Shown here: positions 10,499 through 19,602 of the stretch, piece by piece
Layout of the letters: each line of letters begins with the position of its first letter
How positions within the stretch are numbered: the first letter of the stretch is position 1
Assembly (NCBI GenBank): GCA_905221605.1
Contig: CAJNDS010002549.1
Coordinates: forward strand, 1-64,000
Direction: 5' to 3'
Origin: Symbiodinium natans
Taxonomy: Eukaryota; Sar; Dinophyceae; Suessiales; Symbiodiniaceae
Length of the DNA stretch: 64,000 nt
Translations under genes and position numbers: made by a program
Notes under the pieces: model-generated
What the model was told of the DNA's origin: nothing
The model's database searches: none
What the model saw: the letters and a program-made list of their open reading frames with translations, nothing else

Positions 10499-11923
10499 TC
10501 ACTTCTTCTTGCCACCCTTGTCGTCCTCGCCCTTGCGCTCGCAGCTCACCACCTTCCCCAGCATCACCACACCGTTGCCATCCATGAAGGCAACCCGGGA
10601 CAGACCCTCGCAGTTCTTGAAGGTGTCGCACACCAGAGGCTGCTGTGGCTGGAAGCTGCACTGAGCCATCTCGTTGGACTTCAGGGAGTGGGGGTCCTCC
10701 ATCTTCTTGCCGCCGGTCTCCTTACCCATCTTCCACTTCAGGGAGGACACGCGGCAGGCCGCACGGCCGCAGCGCACGAAGCCAATAGGGGAGTATCCCA
10801 CCTTGATCTCGTTGGGGATGTCCAGGACCTGGATCTGGGCATCGAACTCCTTGGTCTGGCCAAGGGTGGTGTCCTTCTTGTACACCATGACGTCACCAGA
10901 ACGGGGCATGTTGTTCTTGTCCAGGCCCTTGATGTTGAGGCCGACGTTGTCGCCCGGGTTGGCGAAGTCCACACGATTGTGGTGCATCTCCACAGTGAAG
11001 ACCTTGCCTGTGCACGGGTTGGAGGCGGTGTGGGTGGGCAGGAAAACCACCTCCTCTCCAGGCTTCACCACTCCCTGCTCCACACGGCCAGCCAGGACAT
11101 CACCGACACCCTTGATCTTGTAGATGCCGGAGATCGGCATCCTCATCGGGGCGCTGATGGGTCGCTCGGGCACACGGCACATCTTGTCCAGGACGTCATA
11201 GACGGTGTCCACATGGATCTTCTCGGACCCGACCTCCACGTCCTGACCCTTCCACCAGGCCATGTTGTCGGACTTCTTCAGCAAGTTGTCGCCCATCCAG
11301 CCGGAGATCGGCATCACGGGGGTGTTCTTCTCAATGAAGTCCTTCTTCCAGCCCACCTTCACCAGCATGCTCTTCATCTCGTTGGCAACCTCATCGTAGC
11401 GGGCCTGCTTGTAGCCCGCCGTGTCGCAGTCCATCTTGTTCACGCCGATGCAAATCTGCTTCACGCCGAGCAGGTTGATCAGCCGGGAGTGCTGACGGGT
11501 CTGGCCCTGGATCTCGCCAGCCTTGTGGTTGCCCTTGGCAATGGCCGTGGTGAAGTTTCCGTCTGCGGGCACCATGATCAGGGCCACGTCGGCCTGGGAT
11601 GCACCAGTGATCATGTTCTTGATGAAGTCGCGGTGGCCCGGGGCATCGATGATGGTGTAGTGCCACTTCTCGGTGAAGAACTCCTTGGTGGTGCAGGAGA
11701 TGGTCACGCCTCGCTCGCGCTCCTCCTTCTGCCTGTCCATGAAGAAGGCGAATGCGAACGAGCCCTTGCCCAGACGCTCCGCTTCCTGCTTCAGCTTCTC
11801 CAGCTCACGCTCGGGCAGCCCACCAAGCTCGAAGATCAAACGGCCGGTGGTGGTGGACTTGCCGCTGTCGACATGGCCGCAAATCACGATGGACAGGTGC
11901 TCCTTCTCCGAGTTGGCCGGCAT
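10499..11923 (-). CDS. EFL: EFL (elongation factor-like GTPase), copy 5
   Basis: Intact 474-residue EFL with no amino-acid difference from copy 2. It takes the place in the second 7-kb unit that copy 2 has in the first, with the same 3' flank class (gene end followed by cgttggtagtcgtcat in gene orientation). Its N-terminal half carries variants typical of copies 3, 4, 6, 7 and 9 rather than those of copy 2, a sign of exchange between copies. Confidence 0.95.
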   Translation of the reverse strand: MPANSEKEHLSIVICGHVDSGKSTTTGRLIFELGGLPERELEKLKQEAERLGKGSFAFAFFMDRQKEERERGVTISCTTKEFFTEKWHYTIIDAPGHRDFIKNMITGASQADVALIMVPADGNFTTAIAKGNHKAGEIQGQTRQHSRLINLLGVKQICIGVNKMDCDTAGYKQARYDEVANEMKSMLVKVGWKKDFIEKNTPVMPISGWMGDNLLKKSDNMAWWKGQDVEVGSEKIHVDTVYDVLDKMCRVPERPISAPMRMPISGIYKIKGVGDVLAGRVEQGVVKPGEEVVFLPTHTASNPCTGKVFTVEMHHNRVDFANPGDNVGLNIKGLDKNNMPRSGDVMVYKKDTTLGQTKEFDAQIQVLDIPNEIKVGYSPIGFVRCGRAACRVSSLKWKMGKETGGKKMEDPHSLKSNEMAQCSFQPQQPLVCDTFKNCEGLSRVAFMDGNGVVMLGKVVSCERKGEDDKGGKKK

Positions 11924-12191
11924 GGCGAAGACTGACCCTGTGCGACAAAATGCGGCGGACCTGCGGCGAGCTCGAGCCTGGACGGTCCCACATAAGAAGA
12001 ACCCATGCAACTGTCGAACATGGAATCTTCAGTGCCAGAAAGCTCCAGCTTAGGCTACTTGAAAGACGGTAAACAGCACGATGAACTCAGACCCTTTTGG
12101 GCAACATCAGCCTCACGTGATAGCTGGCGTTTTTTTCGCCATCTGTACCGCAACAGGCTCACGAGCGATCTGAGTATGACGACTACGAAAC
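11924..12191 (-). promoter_or_regulatory. 268-bp EFL spacer, first of two identical copies
   Basis: This is the shortest spacer class, repeated without visible change at 13617-13884. It has a type A 5' flank for copy 5 and the hybrid 3' flank of copy 6: the gene end is followed by GTTTCGTAGTCGTCAT, combining the start of the copies 8-11 flank with the remainder of the copies 1-5 flank. Confidence 0.55.
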
Positions 12192-13616
12192 TCACTTCTT
12201 CTTGCCACCCTTGTCGTCCTCGCCCTTGCGCTCGCAGCTCACCACCTTCCCCAGCATCACCACACCGTTGCCATCCATGAAGGCAACCCGGGACAGACCC
12301 TCGCAGTTCTTGAAGGTGTCGCACACCAGAGGCTGCTGTGGCTGGAAGCTGCACTGAGCCATCTCGTTGGACTTCAGGGAGTGGGGGTCCTCCATCTTCT
12401 TGCCGCCGGTCTCCTTGCCCATCTTCCACTTCAGGGAGGACACGCGGCAGGCCGCACGGCCGCAGCGCACGAAGCCAATAGGGGAGTATCCCACCTTGAT
12501 CTCGTTGGGAATGTCCAGGACCTGGATCTGGGCATCGAACTCCTTGGTCTGGCCAAGGGTGGTGTCCTTCTTGTACACCATGACGTCACCGGAACGGGGC
12601 ATGTTGTTCTTGTCCAGGCCCTTGATGTTGAGGCCGACGTTGTCGCCCGGGTTGGCGAAGTCCACACGATTGTGGTGCATCTCCACAGTGAAGACCTTGC
12701 CTGTGCACGGGTTGGAGGCGGTGTGGGTGGGCAGGAAAACCACCTCCTCTCCAGGCTTCACCACTCCCTGCTCCACACGGCCAGCCAGGACATCACCGAC
12801 ACCCTTGATCTTGTAGATGCCGGAGATCGGCATCCTCATCGGGGCGCTGATGGGTCGCTCGGGCACACGGCACATCTTGTCCAGGACGTCATAGACGGTG
12901 TCCACATGGATCTTCTCGGACCCGACCTCCACGTCCTGACCCTTCCACCAGGCCATGTTGTCGGACTTCTTCAGCAAGTTGTCGCCCATCCAGCCGGAGA
13001 TCGGCATCACGGGGGTGTTCTTCTCAATGAAGTCCTTCTTCCAGCCCACCTTCACCAGCATGCTCTTCATCTCGTTGGCAACCTCATCGTAGCGGGCCTG
13101 CTTGTAGCCCGCCGTGTCGCAGTCCATCTTGTTCACGCCGATGCAAATCTGCTTCACGCCGAGCAGGTTGATCAGCCGGGAGTGCTGACGGGTCTGGCCC
13201 TGGATCTCGCCAGCCTTGTGGTTGCCCTTGGCAATGGCCGTGGTGAAGTTTCCGTCTGCGGGCACCATGATCAGGGCCACGTCGGCCTGGGATGCACCAG
13301 TGATCATGTTCTTGATGAAGTCGCGGTGGCCCGGGGCATCGATGATGGTGTAGTGCCACTTCTCGGTGAAGAACTCCTTGGTGGTGCAGGAGATGGTCAC
13401 GCCTCGCTCGCGCTCCTCCTTCTGCCTGTCCATGAAGAAGGCGAATGCGAACGAGCCCTTGCCCAGACGCTCCGCTTCCTGCTTCAGCTTCTCCAGCTCA
13501 CGCTCGGGCAGCCCACCAAGCTCGAAGATCAAACGGCCGGTGGTGGTGGACTTGCCGCTGTCGACATGGCCGCAAATCACGATGGACAGGTGCTCCTTCT
13601 CCGAGTTGGCCGGCAT
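12192..13616 (-). CDS. EFL: EFL (elongation factor-like GTPase), copy 6
   Basis: Intact 474-residue EFL. Together with its spacer it forms a 1693-bp unit that repeats in the 3' part of the next unit (copy 7). It carries the linked synonymous pair ggaatgtcc and ccggaacgg (plus strand) shared with copies 7 and 11 only, while its 5' flank is type A. Confidence 0.95.
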   Translation of the reverse strand: MPANSEKEHLSIVICGHVDSGKSTTTGRLIFELGGLPERELEKLKQEAERLGKGSFAFAFFMDRQKEERERGVTISCTTKEFFTEKWHYTIIDAPGHRDFIKNMITGASQADVALIMVPADGNFTTAIAKGNHKAGEIQGQTRQHSRLINLLGVKQICIGVNKMDCDTAGYKQARYDEVANEMKSMLVKVGWKKDFIEKNTPVMPISGWMGDNLLKKSDNMAWWKGQDVEVGSEKIHVDTVYDVLDKMCRVPERPISAPMRMPISGIYKIKGVGDVLAGRVEQGVVKPGEEVVFLPTHTASNPCTGKVFTVEMHHNRVDFANPGDNVGLNIKGLDKNNMPRSGDVMVYKKDTTLGQTKEFDAQIQVLDIPNEIKVGYSPIGFVRCGRAACRVSSLKWKMGKETGGKKMEDPHSLKSNEMAQCSFQPQQPLVCDTFKNCEGLSRVAFMDGNGVVMLGKVVSCERKGEDDKGGKKK

Positions 13617-13884
13617 GGCGAAGACTGACCCTGTGCGACAAAATGCGGCGGACCTGCGGCGAGCTCGAGCCTGGACGGTCCCACATAAGAAGAACCCATG
13701 CAACTGTCGAACATGGAATCTTCAGTGCCAGAAAGCTCCAGCTTAGGCTACTTGAAAGACGGTAAACAGCACGATGAACTCAGACCCTTTTGGGCAACAT
13801 CAGCCTCACGTGATAGCTGGCGTTTTTTTCGCCATCTGTACCGCAACAGGCTCACGAGCGATCTGAGTATGACGACTACGAAAC
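13617..13884 (-). promoter_or_regulatory. 268-bp EFL spacer, second identical copy
   Basis: Same as 11924-12191 at an offset of 1693. It separates copy 6 (type A 5' flank) from copy 7 (hybrid 3' flank). The identity of both spacer and gene indicates a very recent duplication or conversion event. Confidence 0.55.
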
Positions 13885-15309
13885 TCACTTCTTCTTGCCA
13901 CCCTTGTCGTCCTCGCCCTTGCGCTCGCAGCTCACCACCTTCCCCAGCATCACCACACCGTTGCCATCCATGAAGGCAACCCGGGACAGACCCTCGCAGT
14001 TCTTGAAGGTGTCGCACACCAGAGGCTGCTGTGGCTGGAAGCTGCACTGAGCCATCTCGTTGGACTTCAGGGAGTGGGGGTCCTCCATCTTCTTGCCGCC
14101 GGTCTCCTTGCCCATCTTCCACTTCAGGGAGGACACGCGGCAGGCCGCACGGCCGCAGCGCACGAAGCCAATAGGGGAGTATCCCACCTTGATCTCGTTG
14201 GGAATGTCCAGGACCTGGATCTGGGCATCGAACTCCTTGGTCTGGCCAAGGGTGGTGTCCTTCTTGTACACCATGACGTCACCGGAACGGGGCATGTTGT
14301 TCTTGTCCAGGCCCTTGATGTTGAGGCCGACGTTGTCGCCCGGGTTGGCGAAGTCCACACGATTGTGGTGCATCTCCACAGTGAAGACCTTGCCTGTGCA
14401 CGGGTTGGAGGCGGTGTGGGTGGGCAGGAAAACCACCTCCTCTCCAGGCTTCACCACTCCCTGCTCCACACGGCCAGCCAGGACATCACCGACACCCTTG
14501 ATCTTGTAGATGCCGGAGATCGGCATCCTCATCGGGGCGCTGATGGGTCGCTCGGGCACACGGCACATCTTGTCCAGGACGTCATAGACGGTGTCCACAT
14601 GGATCTTCTCGGACCCGACCTCCACGTCCTGACCCTTCCACCAGGCCATGTTGTCGGACTTCTTCAGCAAGTTGTCGCCCATCCAGCCGGAGATCGGCAT
14701 CACGGGGGTGTTCTTCTCAATGAAGTCATTCTTCCAGCCCACCTTCACCAGCATGCTCTTCATCTCGTTGGCAACCTCATCGTAGCGGGCCTGCTTGTAG
14801 CCCGCCGTGTCGCAGTCCATCTTGTTCACGCCGATGCAAATCTGCTTCACGCCGAGCAGGTTGATCAGCCGGGAGTGCTGACGGGTCTGGCCCTGGATCT
14901 CGCCAGCCTTGTGGTTGCCCTTGGCAATGGCCGTGGTGAAGTTTCCGTCTGCGGGCACCATGATCAGGGCCACGTCGGCCTGGGATGCACCAGTGATCAT
15001 GTTCTTGATGAAGTCGCGGTGGCCCGGGGCATCGATGATGGTGTAGTGCCACTTCTCGGTGAAGAACTCCTTGGTGGTGCAGGAGATGGTCACGCCTCGC
15101 TCGCGCTCCTCCTTCTGCCTGTCCATGAAGAAGGCGAATGCGAACGAGCCCTTGCCCAGACGCTCCGCTTCCTGCTTCAGCTTCTCCAGCTCACGCTCGG
15201 GCAGCCCACCAAGCTCGAAGATCAAACGGCCGGTGGTGGTGGACTTGCCGCTGTCGACATGGCCGCAAATCACGATGGACAGGTGCTCCTTCTCCGAGTT
15301 GGCAGGCAT
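13885..15309 (-). CDS. EFL: EFL copy 7, hybrid flanks, K194N substitution
   Basis: Intact 474-residue EFL and the only intact copy with an amino-acid change: the second Lys of GWKKDF (residue 194) is Asn, caused by plus-strand gtcatt in place of gtcctt. The change lies in domain 1 between the NKMD and PISGW motifs, outside the nucleotide-binding residues, so the protein is probably functional. Its 3' flank is that of copy 6, but its 5' flank is type B, that of copies 8-11. The gene therefore sits at the junction of two repeat classes and is best explained as a recombinant. Confidence 0.95.
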   Translation of the reverse strand: MPANSEKEHLSIVICGHVDSGKSTTTGRLIFELGGLPERELEKLKQEAERLGKGSFAFAFFMDRQKEERERGVTISCTTKEFFTEKWHYTIIDAPGHRDFIKNMITGASQADVALIMVPADGNFTTAIAKGNHKAGEIQGQTRQHSRLINLLGVKQICIGVNKMDCDTAGYKQARYDEVANEMKSMLVKVGWKNDFIEKNTPVMPISGWMGDNLLKKSDNMAWWKGQDVEVGSEKIHVDTVYDVLDKMCRVPERPISAPMRMPISGIYKIKGVGDVLAGRVEQGVVKPGEEVVFLPTHTASNPCTGKVFTVEMHHNRVDFANPGDNVGLNIKGLDKNNMPRSGDVMVYKKDTTLGQTKEFDAQIQVLDIPNEIKVGYSPIGFVRCGRAACRVSSLKWKMGKETGGKKMEDPHSLKSNEMAQCSFQPQQPLVCDTFKNCEGLSRVAFMDGNGVVMLGKVVSCERKGEDDKGGKKK

Positions 15310-15862
15310 GGTCAGCCAGCACTTACACCTAGGAAAGTCAAAACTGCTCCAGCTCGAACCGGAAATCTTCGATGCCTCCGGCTTCCGCACAGCAACACAA
15401 CGTCAACTTGTTTTTGCAAAGACGAACGCCCTCCTCACGAGCGACAGGCACGTTACCCTCGACACATTCACCCAGATTCTCCCACATCATCCCACAGTAT
15501 CCCAGGAACCGCAACATAGCAGGCTGCCAACAACAGCGATCCGAAGCTCCAGGAACAGCAGAGTTGCGTGTGGCAGGGAAGACTTCGCCAACACTTTGCA
15601 AGCATTTCTCTCCGAGGAAAGTGAAGTCAGAGCGCAAACATATGCTCAACCATGCATCAAAAGTTCATCAGACAGCCTACGTCGTCCTCAGTGTGTCCCG
15701 ACGAAACGCAAGGGGAAAAAGCGTTTGTGGTATCACATGAAAGTCAGTACATTCCCCAACCTTTCTCCTGTGCTGAACCTATCCGATCTCGGCATGTGCT
15801 GCCCACAACGGAGGCGGTGAGACATTCGCTAGCAAAACGAATCAAAACCACATCTACGAAAC
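15310..15862 (-). promoter_or_regulatory. 553-bp EFL spacer with type B 5' flank, first of two identical copies
   Basis: The first ~85 bases (15310-15395) are the type B 5' flank. In gene orientation it reads CAGTTTTGACTTTCCTAG, a pyrimidine-rich run ending in AG that could be the spliced-leader acceptor, and then a GTAAGT string before ATG. The middle shows no gene. The far end is the 3' flank of copies 8-11. It is identical by eye to 17288-17840. Confidence 0.55.
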
Positions 15863-17287
15863 TCACTTCTTCTTGCCACCCTTGTCGTCCTCGCCCTTGC
15901 GCTCGCAGCTCACCACCTTCCCCAGCATCACCACACCGTTGCCGTCCATGAAGGCAACCCGGGACAGACCCTCGCAGTTCTTGAAGGTGTCGCACACCAG
16001 AGGCTGCTGTGGCTGGAAGCTGCACTGAGCCATCTCGTTGGACTTCAGGGAGTGGGGGTCCTCCATCTTCTTGCCGCCGGTCTCCTTGCCCATCTTCCAC
16101 TTCAGGGAGGACACGCGGCAGGCCGCACGGCCGCAGCGCACGAAGCCAATAGGGGAGTATCCCACCTTGATCTCGTTGGGGATGTCCAGGACCTGGATCT
16201 GGGCATCGAACTCCTTGGTCTGGCCAAGGGTGGTGTCCTTCTTGTACACCATGACGTCACCAGAACGGGGCATGTTGTTCTTGTCCAGGCCCTTGATGTT
16301 GAGGCCGACGTTGTCGCCCGGGTTGGCGAAGTCCACACGATTGTGGTGCATCTCCACAGTGAAGACCTTGCCTGTGCACGGGTTGGAGGCGGTGTGGGTG
16401 GGCAGGAAAACCACCTCCTCTCCAGGCTTCACCACTCCCTGCTCCACACGGCCAGCCAGGACATCACCGACACCCTTGATCTTGTAGATGCCGGAGATCG
16501 GCATCCTCATCGGGGCGCTGATGGGTCGCTCGGGCACACGGCACATCTTGTCCAGGACGTCATAGACGGTGTCCACATGGATCTTCTCGGACCCGACCTC
16601 CACGTCCTGACCCTTCCACCAGGCCATGTTGTCGGACTTCTTCAGCAAGTTGTCGCCCATCCAGCCGGAGATCGGCATCACGGGGGTGTTCTTCTCAATG
16701 AAGTCCTTCTTCCAGCCCACCTTCACCAGCATGCTCTTCATCTCGTTGGCAACCTCATCGTAGCGGGCCTGCTTGTAGCCCGCCGTGTCGCAGTCCATCT
16801 TGTTCACGCCGATGCAAATCTGTTTCACGCCGAGCAGGTTGATCAGCCGGGAGTGCTGACGGGTCTGGCCCTGGATCTCGCCAGCCTTGTGGTTGCCCTT
16901 GGCAATGGCCGTGGTGAAGTTTCCGTCTGCGGGCACCATGATCAGGGCCACGTCGGCCTGGGATGCACCAGTGATCATGTTCTTGATGAAGTCGCGGTGG
17001 CCCGGGGCATCGATGATGGTGTAGTGCCACTTCTCGGTGAAGAACTCCTTGGTGGTGCAGGAGATGGTCACGCCTCGCTCGCGCTCCTCCTTCTGCCTGT
17101 CCATGAAGAAGGCGAATGCGAACGAGCCCTTGCCCAGACGCTCCGCTTCCTGCTTCAGCTTCTCCAGCTCACGCTCGGGCAGCCCACCAAGCTCGAAGAT
17201 CAAGCGGCCGGTGGTGGTGGACTTGCCGCTGTCGACATGGCCGCAAATCACGATGGACAGGTGCTCCTTCTCCGAGTTGGCAGGCAT
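15863..17287 (-). CDS. EFL: EFL (elongation factor-like GTPase), copy 8
   Basis: Intact 474-residue EFL with the consensus protein. The start codon is preceded by the type B flank (GCTGACC before ATG). It carries plus-strand tgtttcac and aagcggcc in its 5' half (shared with copies 2 and 11) and gccgtcc near its 3' end (shared with copies 3 and 9), a clear mosaic. It belongs to the 1978-bp repeat class. Confidence 0.95.
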   Translation of the reverse strand: MPANSEKEHLSIVICGHVDSGKSTTTGRLIFELGGLPERELEKLKQEAERLGKGSFAFAFFMDRQKEERERGVTISCTTKEFFTEKWHYTIIDAPGHRDFIKNMITGASQADVALIMVPADGNFTTAIAKGNHKAGEIQGQTRQHSRLINLLGVKQICIGVNKMDCDTAGYKQARYDEVANEMKSMLVKVGWKKDFIEKNTPVMPISGWMGDNLLKKSDNMAWWKGQDVEVGSEKIHVDTVYDVLDKMCRVPERPISAPMRMPISGIYKIKGVGDVLAGRVEQGVVKPGEEVVFLPTHTASNPCTGKVFTVEMHHNRVDFANPGDNVGLNIKGLDKNNMPRSGDVMVYKKDTTLGQTKEFDAQIQVLDIPNEIKVGYSPIGFVRCGRAACRVSSLKWKMGKETGGKKMEDPHSLKSNEMAQCSFQPQQPLVCDTFKNCEGLSRVAFMDGNGVVMLGKVVSCERKGEDDKGGKKK

Positions 17288-17840
17288 GGTCAGCCAGCAC
17301 TTACACCTAGGAAAGTCAAAACTGCTCCAGCTCGAACCGGAAATCTTCGATGCCTCCGGCTTCCGCACAGCAACACAACGTCAACTTGTTTTTGCAAAGA
17401 CGAACGCCCTCCTCACGAGCGACAGGCACGTTACCCTCGACACATTCACCCAGATTCTCCCACATCATCCCACAGTATCCCAGGAACCGCAACATAGCAG
17501 GCTGCCAACAACAGCGATCCGAAGCTCCAGGAACAGCAGAGTTGCGTGTGGCAGGGAAGACTTCGCCAACACTTTGCAAGCATTTCTCTCCGAGGAAAGT
17601 GAAGTCAGAGCGCAAACATATGCTCAACCATGCATCAAAAGTTCATCAGACAGCCTACGTCGTCCTCAGTGTGTCCCGACGAAACGCAAGGGGAAAAAGC
17701 GTTTGTGGTATCACATGAAAGTCAGTACATTCCCCAACCTTTCTCCTGTGCTGAACCTATCCGATCTCGGCATGTGCTGCCCACAACGGAGGCGGTGAGA
17801 CATTCGCTAGCAAAACGAATCAAAACCACATCTACGAAAC
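17288..17840 (-). promoter_or_regulatory. 553-bp EFL spacer with type B 5' flank, second identical copy
   Basis: Same as 15310-15862 at an offset of 1978. Flanking genes 8 and 9 differ at several synonymous sites although their spacers do not, so coding and spacer segments have been exchanged separately. Confidence 0.55.
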
Positions 17841-19265
17841 TCACTTCTTCTTGCCACCCTTGTCGTCCTCGCCCTTGCGCTCGCAGCTCACCACCTTCCC
17901 CAGCATCACCACACCGTTGCCGTCCATGAAGGCAACCCGGGACAGACCCTCGCAGTTCTTGAAGGTGTCGCACACCAGAGGCTGCTGTGGCTGGAAGCTG
18001 CACTGAGCCATCTCGTTGGACTTCAGGGAGTGGGGGTCCTCCATCTTCTTGCCGCCGGTCTCCTTACCCATCTTCCACTTCAGGGAGGACACGCGGCAGG
18101 CCGCACGGCCGCAGCGCACGAAGCCAATAGGGGAGTATCCCACCTTGATCTCGTTGGGGATGTCCAGGACCTGGATCTGGGCATCGAACTCCTTGGTCTG
18201 GCCAAGGGTGGTGTCCTTCTTGTACACCATGACGTCACCAGAACGGGGCATGTTGTTCTTGTCCAGGCCCTTGATGTTGAGGCCGACGTTGTCGCCCGGG
18301 TTGGCGAAGTCCACACGATTGTGGTGCATCTCCACAGTGAAGACCTTGCCTGTGCACGGGTTGGAGGCGGTGTGGGTGGGCAGGAAAACCACCTCCTCTC
18401 CAGGCTTCACCACTCCCTGCTCCACACGGCCAGCCAGGACATCACCGACACCCTTGATCTTGTAGATGCCGGAGATCGGCATCCTCATCGGGGCGCTGAT
18501 GGGTCGCTCGGGCACACGGCACATCTTGTCCAGGACGTCATAGACGGTGTCCACATGGATCTTCTCGGACCCGACCTCCACGTCCTGACCCTTCCACCAG
18601 GCCATGTTGTCGGACTTCTTCAGCAAGTTGTCGCCCATCCAGCCGGAGATCGGCATCACGGGGGTGTTCTTCTCAATGAAGTCCTTCTTCCAGCCCACCT
18701 TCACCAGCATGCTCTTCATCTCGTTGGCAACCTCATCGTAGCGGGCCTGCTTGTAGCCCGCCGTGTCGCAGTCCATCTTGTTCACGCCGATGCAAATCTG
18801 CTTCACGCCGAGCAGGTTGATCAGCCGGGAGTGCTGACGGGTCTGGCCCTGGATCTCGCCAGCCTTGTGGTTGCCCTTGGCAATGGCCGTTGTGAAGTTT
18901 CCGTCCGCGGGCACCATGATCAGGGCCACGTCGGCCTGGGATGCACCAGTGATCATGTTCTTGATGAAGTCGCGGTGGCCCGGGGCATCGATGATGGTGT
19001 AGTGCCACTTCTCGGTGAAGAACTCCTTGGTGGTGCAGGAGATGGTCACGCCTCGCTCGCGCTCCTCCTTCTGCCTGTCCATGAAGAAGGCGAATGCGAA
19101 CGAGCCCTTGCCCAGACGCTCCGCTTCCTGCTTCAGCTTCTCCAGCTCACGCTCGGGCAGCCCACCAAGCTCGAAGATCAAACGGCCGGTGGTGGTGGAC
19201 TTGCCGCTGTCGACATGGCCGCAAATCACGATGGACAGGTGCTCCTTCTCCGAGTTGGCAGGCAT
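17841..19265 (-). CDS. EFL: EFL (elongation factor-like GTPase), copy 9
   Basis: Intact 474-residue EFL, consensus protein. It has private synonymous changes around codons for D121-T126 (plus-strand gttgtgaagtttccgtccgc), absent from all other copies. It shares gccgtcc near its 3' end with copies 3 and 8. Its 5' flank is type B with the longer AGGCCTCCTAG acceptor region. Confidence 0.95.
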   Translation of the reverse strand: MPANSEKEHLSIVICGHVDSGKSTTTGRLIFELGGLPERELEKLKQEAERLGKGSFAFAFFMDRQKEERERGVTISCTTKEFFTEKWHYTIIDAPGHRDFIKNMITGASQADVALIMVPADGNFTTAIAKGNHKAGEIQGQTRQHSRLINLLGVKQICIGVNKMDCDTAGYKQARYDEVANEMKSMLVKVGWKKDFIEKNTPVMPISGWMGDNLLKKSDNMAWWKGQDVEVGSEKIHVDTVYDVLDKMCRVPERPISAPMRMPISGIYKIKGVGDVLAGRVEQGVVKPGEEVVFLPTHTASNPCTGKVFTVEMHHNRVDFANPGDNVGLNIKGLDKNNMPRSGDVMVYKKDTTLGQTKEFDAQIQVLDIPNEIKVGYSPIGFVRCGRAACRVSSLKWKMGKETGGKKMEDPHSLKSNEMAQCSFQPQQPLVCDTFKNCEGLSRVAFMDGNGVVMLGKVVSCERKGEDDKGGKKK

Positions 19266-19602
19266 GGTCAGCCAGCACTTACACCTAGGAGGCCTAAAGT
19301 CAAAACTGCTCCAGCTCGAACCGGAAATCTTGGATGTTTCCGGCTTTCACACTGCATGTAACGGCACATTGCAACACCACAGCAGCACGGCGCACGAGAA
19401 TATGCATGCCACACGCCAAGTATCTGCCATCAGGAATGAATGTGCCGGAGGTAGAGAGCCCTGCATAACTATCACACAAAAAGCCACCTCCCTCTGCAGC
19501 AAAGCTGTATTTTTGAACCTGTCCGATCTCGGCATGTGCTGCCCACGAAAGAGGCGGTGAGACATTCGCTAACAAAACGAATCAAAACTGCATCTACGAA
19601 AC
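19266..19602 (-). promoter_or_regulatory. 337-bp EFL spacer, type B variant
   Basis: The type B 5' flank carries a six-base addition (ggaggcctaaag in place of ggaaag, plus strand) compared with the 553-bp spacers. The middle differs from those and is close to 21028-21361. The end is the 3' flank of copy 10. Confidence 0.5.
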
